From Flavobacterium collinsii (GTDB lineage Bacteria > Bacteroidota > Bacteroidia > Flavobacteriales > Flavobacteriaceae): a DNA stretch of 64,000 nt. The first letter of the stretch is position 1. Every line of letters starts with the position of its first letter. Positions 61,368 through 64,000 of the stretch are shown in pieces. The notes beneath the pieces were generated by a model. That model was not told where the DNA came from and did not search any database. It saw only the letters and a program-made list of their open reading frames with translations. The stretch lies in NCBI RefSeq assembly GCF_902804485.1, contig NZ_CADCST010000085.1:1-64000 (forward strand). Reading direction: 5' to 3'. A program made the translations under genes and the position numbers.

Positions 61368-61931
61368 TTAAAGTGAAAGAATATAGGGTAAAATCAAAAG
61401 GGACATTACAAAACCGCCAATCATGAAACAGATTGTAGCGACTAATGAAGGCCATTGTAAATTTGAAATTCCCATAATCGCATGACCACTTGTACATCCA
61501 CCAGCGTAACGCGTACCGAAACCAACTAAAAATCCGCCAACGACAATCATGATAAATCCGCGAAGTGTTAATAAACTTTCCCAAGAGAAAAGTTGCGTAG
61601 GAACTAATCCAGAATGATCTGTAATGCCGTAAGTGGCTAATTGGCTAGAAAGTTCAGGTGTAATTTCAACCGGATTTGGATTGGCTAAGAAATTAGCAGA
61701 GATAACTCCGCCAAGGAAAATTCCGAAAACGAAGAACAAGTTCCAGCTCTCTTTTTTCCAGTCGTATTTAAAGAAGGAAATATTGGCAGGAATACAAGCC
61801 GCACAAATATGGCGCAAAGAAGAACTAATCCCGAAAGATTTGTTCCCGATAATTAATAAAATTGGAACAGTTAATCCAATTAACGGGCCTGCTATGTACC
61901 AAGGCCAAGGTTCTTTTAAGATTTCCAGCAT
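61368..61931 (-). CDS. YeeE/YedE-like half transporter (N-terminal half)
   Basis: The 187-residue membrane protein has four or five helices, a conserved GFGTRYAGGCTSGHAIMG (the key Cys) and a second pair in HICAACIP. Such proteins import thiosulfate or a related sulfur compound. It is probably transcribed with the rhodanese-fused hydrolase upstream. Confidence 0.92.
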   Translation of the reverse strand: MLEILKEPWPWYIAGPLIGLTVPILLIIGNKSFGISSSLRHICAACIPANISFFKYDWKKESWNLFFVFGIFLGGVISANFLANPNPVEITPELSSQLATYGITDHSGLVPTQLFSWESLLTLRGFIMIVVGGFLVGFGTRYAGGCTSGHAIMGISNLQWPSLVATICFMIGGFVMSLLILPYILSL

Positions 61932-61944
61932 TTTTATTTTTTTT

Positions 61945-62082
61945 AGGTTCAGAGAGGCAAAGGTTCAGAGGTTCAAAGGAGAAACTTTTGTTGCTTTGCA
62001 TCTTTATTTTTTAAGTTCAAAGAGATAAAGGTTCAGAGATTCAAATAGAAAACCTTTGCACCTTTGTACCTCTGAACCTTTG
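61945..62082. repeat. ORF-less inverted repeat of the AGGTTCA/CAAAGG family
   Basis: Left arm 61945-61979, a middle same-sense copy at 62014-62046, and a right arm 62051-62082. The gap lies between the YeeE half and the rhodanese hydrolase. Confidence 0.7.
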
Positions 62083-63498
62083 TTACTTTAACACTTTACT
62101 TTGACAAACAAAATCTGATTTCGGAATTTCTGTTTTAGAAATGGCTCCAAAACCGCCTTCAATTTCGCTAAAATTTCTGAAACCGCGAGCTTGTAAAATC
62201 GAAGCGGCAATCATACTGCGATATCCTCCGGCGCAATGCAGATAAAAATGTTCGTTTGGGTTAATGTCTTTTACCCAATCATTAATATAAGCCAGTGGTT
62301 TGCTGTACGCGTCTTCGATGTGCTCTGCAGCATATTCTGTTTCTTTACGAATATCGATTACTTTGTCTTCTCCGAATTTGAACTCATTTGAAAATTGCTG
62401 AGCAGTGATTCTGTTTACAGTGTCTACTTCGTAACCTGCTTTTTCCCAGGCTTCAAAACCACCATCTAAATGACCAATAATCGTGTCAAATCCTACACGG
62501 CTTAAACGGGTTACGGTTTCTTCTTCAAGACTGGTTTCTGTCACCAATATAATAGGTTGTTTTACATCACCAATTAAAGTTCCAACCCAAGGAGCAAAAT
62601 CACCATTGATTCCAATATTGATAGATTGCGGAATAAATCCTTTACTAAAATTGGCAGCACTTCTGGTATCCAGAATTAAGGCATCTGTTTCTTCGGCTAC
62701 AGCTTCAAATTCCTCTGCTTTTATGGTTTTCATTCCATTGTATAAAACCGTTTCAAAACTTTCGTAACCTTGCTTGTTCATCGCCACATTCATACTGAAA
62801 TAGGCTGGAGGAGGCAATAAACCATCGGTAACTTCAGTAATAAATTCGGCTTCGGTCATATTGGCGCGCAACGCATAATTGGTTGCTTTTTGATTTCCAA
62901 TTGTCGAAACGGTTTCTTTACTCATGTTTTTTCCGCAGGCACTTCCCGCACCATGAGCAGGGTAAACGATCACATCATCAGCCAAAGTCATGATTTTATC
63001 TCTTAACGAATGGTATAAAATCCCTGCTAATTGATCCTGTGTCATTCCGGCTGCTTTTTGAGCCAAATCCGGACGTCCGACATCACCAATAAATAAAGTG
63101 TCTCCGGAAAAAATCGCATGGTCTTTTCCGTTTTCATCAATAAGTAAAAAAGTAGTGCTTTCCATGGTGTGTCCCGGAGTATGCAATACTTTAATGGTTA
63201 TTTTTCCAATCTTAAATTCCTGTCCGTCTTTTGCTGAAATACAGTCAAATTCGCAGGCAGCGTTGGGTCCGTAAACAATTGGCGCCTGAGTTTCTTTGCT
63301 TAAATCGACATGTCCGGAAACGAAATCGGCGTGAAAATGCGTTTCAAAAATATATTTCAATTTTACCTCATCGCGCTCTAAACGGTCTAAGTAAGGCTGA
63401 ATTTCTCTTAACGGATCAATAATTGCAGCTTCGCCATTTGAAGTAATATAATAGGCACCCTGCGCAAGGCATCCGGTGTAAATTTGTTCTATTTTCAT
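62083..63498 (-). CDS. Metallo-beta-lactamase-fold persulfide dioxygenase-like protein with two rhodanese domains
   Basis: The 471-residue protein has an MBL domain (1-250) with THFHADFVSGH, LHTPGHTMEST, SGDTLFIGDVGRPDL and YPAHGAGSACGK, as in ETHE1/BLH-type enzymes. The first rhodanese domain (about 260-360) lacks the active Cys; the second (about 375-465) has it in LHCAGGYRS. It likely oxidises persulfide and moves sulfane sulfur. The start is ATG 63498; an in-frame GTG is nine codons upstream. It is grouped with the YeeE halves. Confidence 0.94.
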   Translation of the reverse strand: MKIEQIYTGCLAQGAYYITSNGEAAIIDPLREIQPYLDRLERDEVKLKYIFETHFHADFVSGHVDLSKETQAPIVYGPNAACEFDCISAKDGQEFKIGKITIKVLHTPGHTMESTTFLLIDENGKDHAIFSGDTLFIGDVGRPDLAQKAAGMTQDQLAGILYHSLRDKIMTLADDVIVYPAHGAGSACGKNMSKETVSTIGNQKATNYALRANMTEAEFITEVTDGLLPPPAYFSMNVAMNKQGYESFETVLYNGMKTIKAEEFEAVAEETDALILDTRSAANFSKGFIPQSINIGINGDFAPWVGTLIGDVKQPIILVTETSLEEETVTRLSRVGFDTIIGHLDGGFEAWEKAGYEVDTVNRITAQQFSNEFKFGEDKVIDIRKETEYAAEHIEDAYSKPLAYINDWVKDINPNEHFYLHCAGGYRSMIAASILQARGFRNFSEIEGGFGAISKTEIPKSDFVCQSKVLK

Positions 63499-63659
63499 GA
63501 TTTGAAATCTAAAATAATGTGGCACAAAGGTAAGTCTGTTTTTCGGGAAATTAAGTGACTATTGTTACAGAAATTTGATTTCTGCGTGAAAAAAAGGGCA
63601 GATTTTGACATAGATGTTATATTAATTGAGTTAAATTGGAGCAATTAAGCTTTAACTTA

Positions 63660-63667
63660 TAATTTTG
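63660..63667 (+). promoter_or_regulatory. Promoter -7 element of the HD gene
   Basis: TAATTTTG fits TAnnTTTG; a TTG at 63636-63638 lies 21 bases upstream. Confidence 0.65.
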
Positions 63668-63710
63668 CATATGACGAATGTCATTTTAAAACAAATAAAC
63701 AGTTAAACAG

Positions 63711-64000
63711 ATGAAAACGGAAGATTTATTGAATCAGATTGCCTTTATAAAAGAAATTGATAAGGTAAAATACATTCAGCGAAAAACGAAGTTGTTTCAT
63801 AGTGACCGAAACGAAAATGATGCAGAGCACAGCTGGCATTTGGCTTTAATGGCAATCGTTTTGGCTGAACATTCAGATGAACCAATTGATGTTCTGAAAG
63901 TCGTGAAAATGGTTTTGATACACGATATTGTAGAAATTGACGCAGGTGATACCTTTATATATGATTCACAGAAAAATCATTCTAATACCGATGAAGAGCG
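63711..64000 (+). CDS. HD domain-containing protein, 3' end outside the window
   Basis: The open frame runs off the window end after 96 codons. DAEHSWHLALMAIVLAEH and LIHDIVEIDAGD give the HD-domain pattern of YfbR/HDDC2-type 5'-deoxynucleotidases. It has its own promoter and is divergent from the sulfur cluster. Confidence 0.85.
   Translation, partial: MKTEDLLNQIAFIKEIDKVKYIQRKTKLFHSDRNENDAEHSWHLALMAIVLAEHSDEPIDVLKVVKMVLIHDIVEIDAGDTFIYDSQKNHSNTDEE

Overview
The window is a 64 kb piece of an AT-rich chromosome from a member of Flavobacteriaceae, most likely Flavobacterium. The evidence is a type IX secretion C-terminal domain of the gliding-motility (CHU_C) type, promoters of the Bacteroidota form TAnnTTTG, many lipoproteins with few Shine-Dalgarno sites, a 2TM-domain histidine kinase, and a split YeeE pair. 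There are no rRNA or tRNA genes, CRISPR arrays, complete insertion sequences or prophage genes. The content is mostly housekeeping and membrane or envelope genes, with regulatory and repeat structure between them.

Layout: 0.1-2.3 kb, a PAS histidine kinase and response regulator; 2.4-4.3 kb, typA; 4.4-8.5 kb, a T9SS-secreted protein and an ABC exporter; 8.6-14.6 kb, an orphan with kinase-like motifs, an SdiA-regulated-type lipoprotein and a giant phosphoesterase/beta-barrel protein; 14.6-18.2 kb, an HD-Pycsar-TM fusion and a GAF protein; 18.4-19.9 kb, an SDR oxidoreductase and TetR regulator that carry matching operators; 19.9-26.2 kb, a nucleoid-associated protein, an S23-type four-helix bundle gene inside inverted repeats, an HPP protein, a ClC protein and small enzymes; 26.3-33.4 kb, a TonB receptor, then an operon of a LytS-like kinase with a 2TM tail, five further 2TM proteins and a LytTR regulator; 33.6-37.2 kb, heme A synthase, CCA-type nucleotidyltransferase and YaaA; 37.4-42.0 kb, a TetR-controlled EmrAB-TolC-like efflux operon; 42.2-51.7 kb, a complete trp operon with inserted genes; 51.8-55.0 kb, a beta-helix protein and a MarR-nitroreductase-YceI cluster; 55.3-59.1 kb, glpDKF; 59.3-63.5 kb, a GNAT, a hydrolase flanked by 43-bp direct repeats, and a split YeeE/rhodanese sulfur cluster; the last 290 bases hold the start of an HD phosphohydrolase gene.

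The strongest regulatory result is a trp attenuator at about 51.51-51.67 kb: a promoter, an 18-codon leader with three consecutive Trp codons, and a terminator hairpin with a plausible antiterminator, all upstream of trpE. Three regulator genes (TetR at 19.2 kb, TetR at 42.0 kb, MarR at 54.9 kb) have clear palindromic operators over their own promoters. In the first case the same operator also sits over the neighbouring SDR gene.

The most unusual material is (1) the six-fold 2TM array between a kinase and its regulator; (2) several families of imperfect inverted repeats in gene gaps, one of which encloses a four-helix-bundle gene in the manner of a 23S rRNA intervening sequence; (3) the phosphoesterase/kinase-like/beta-barrel protein; and (4) the HD-Pycsar-TM fusion. 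Functional statements rest on motif recognition by eye; no database search was run.
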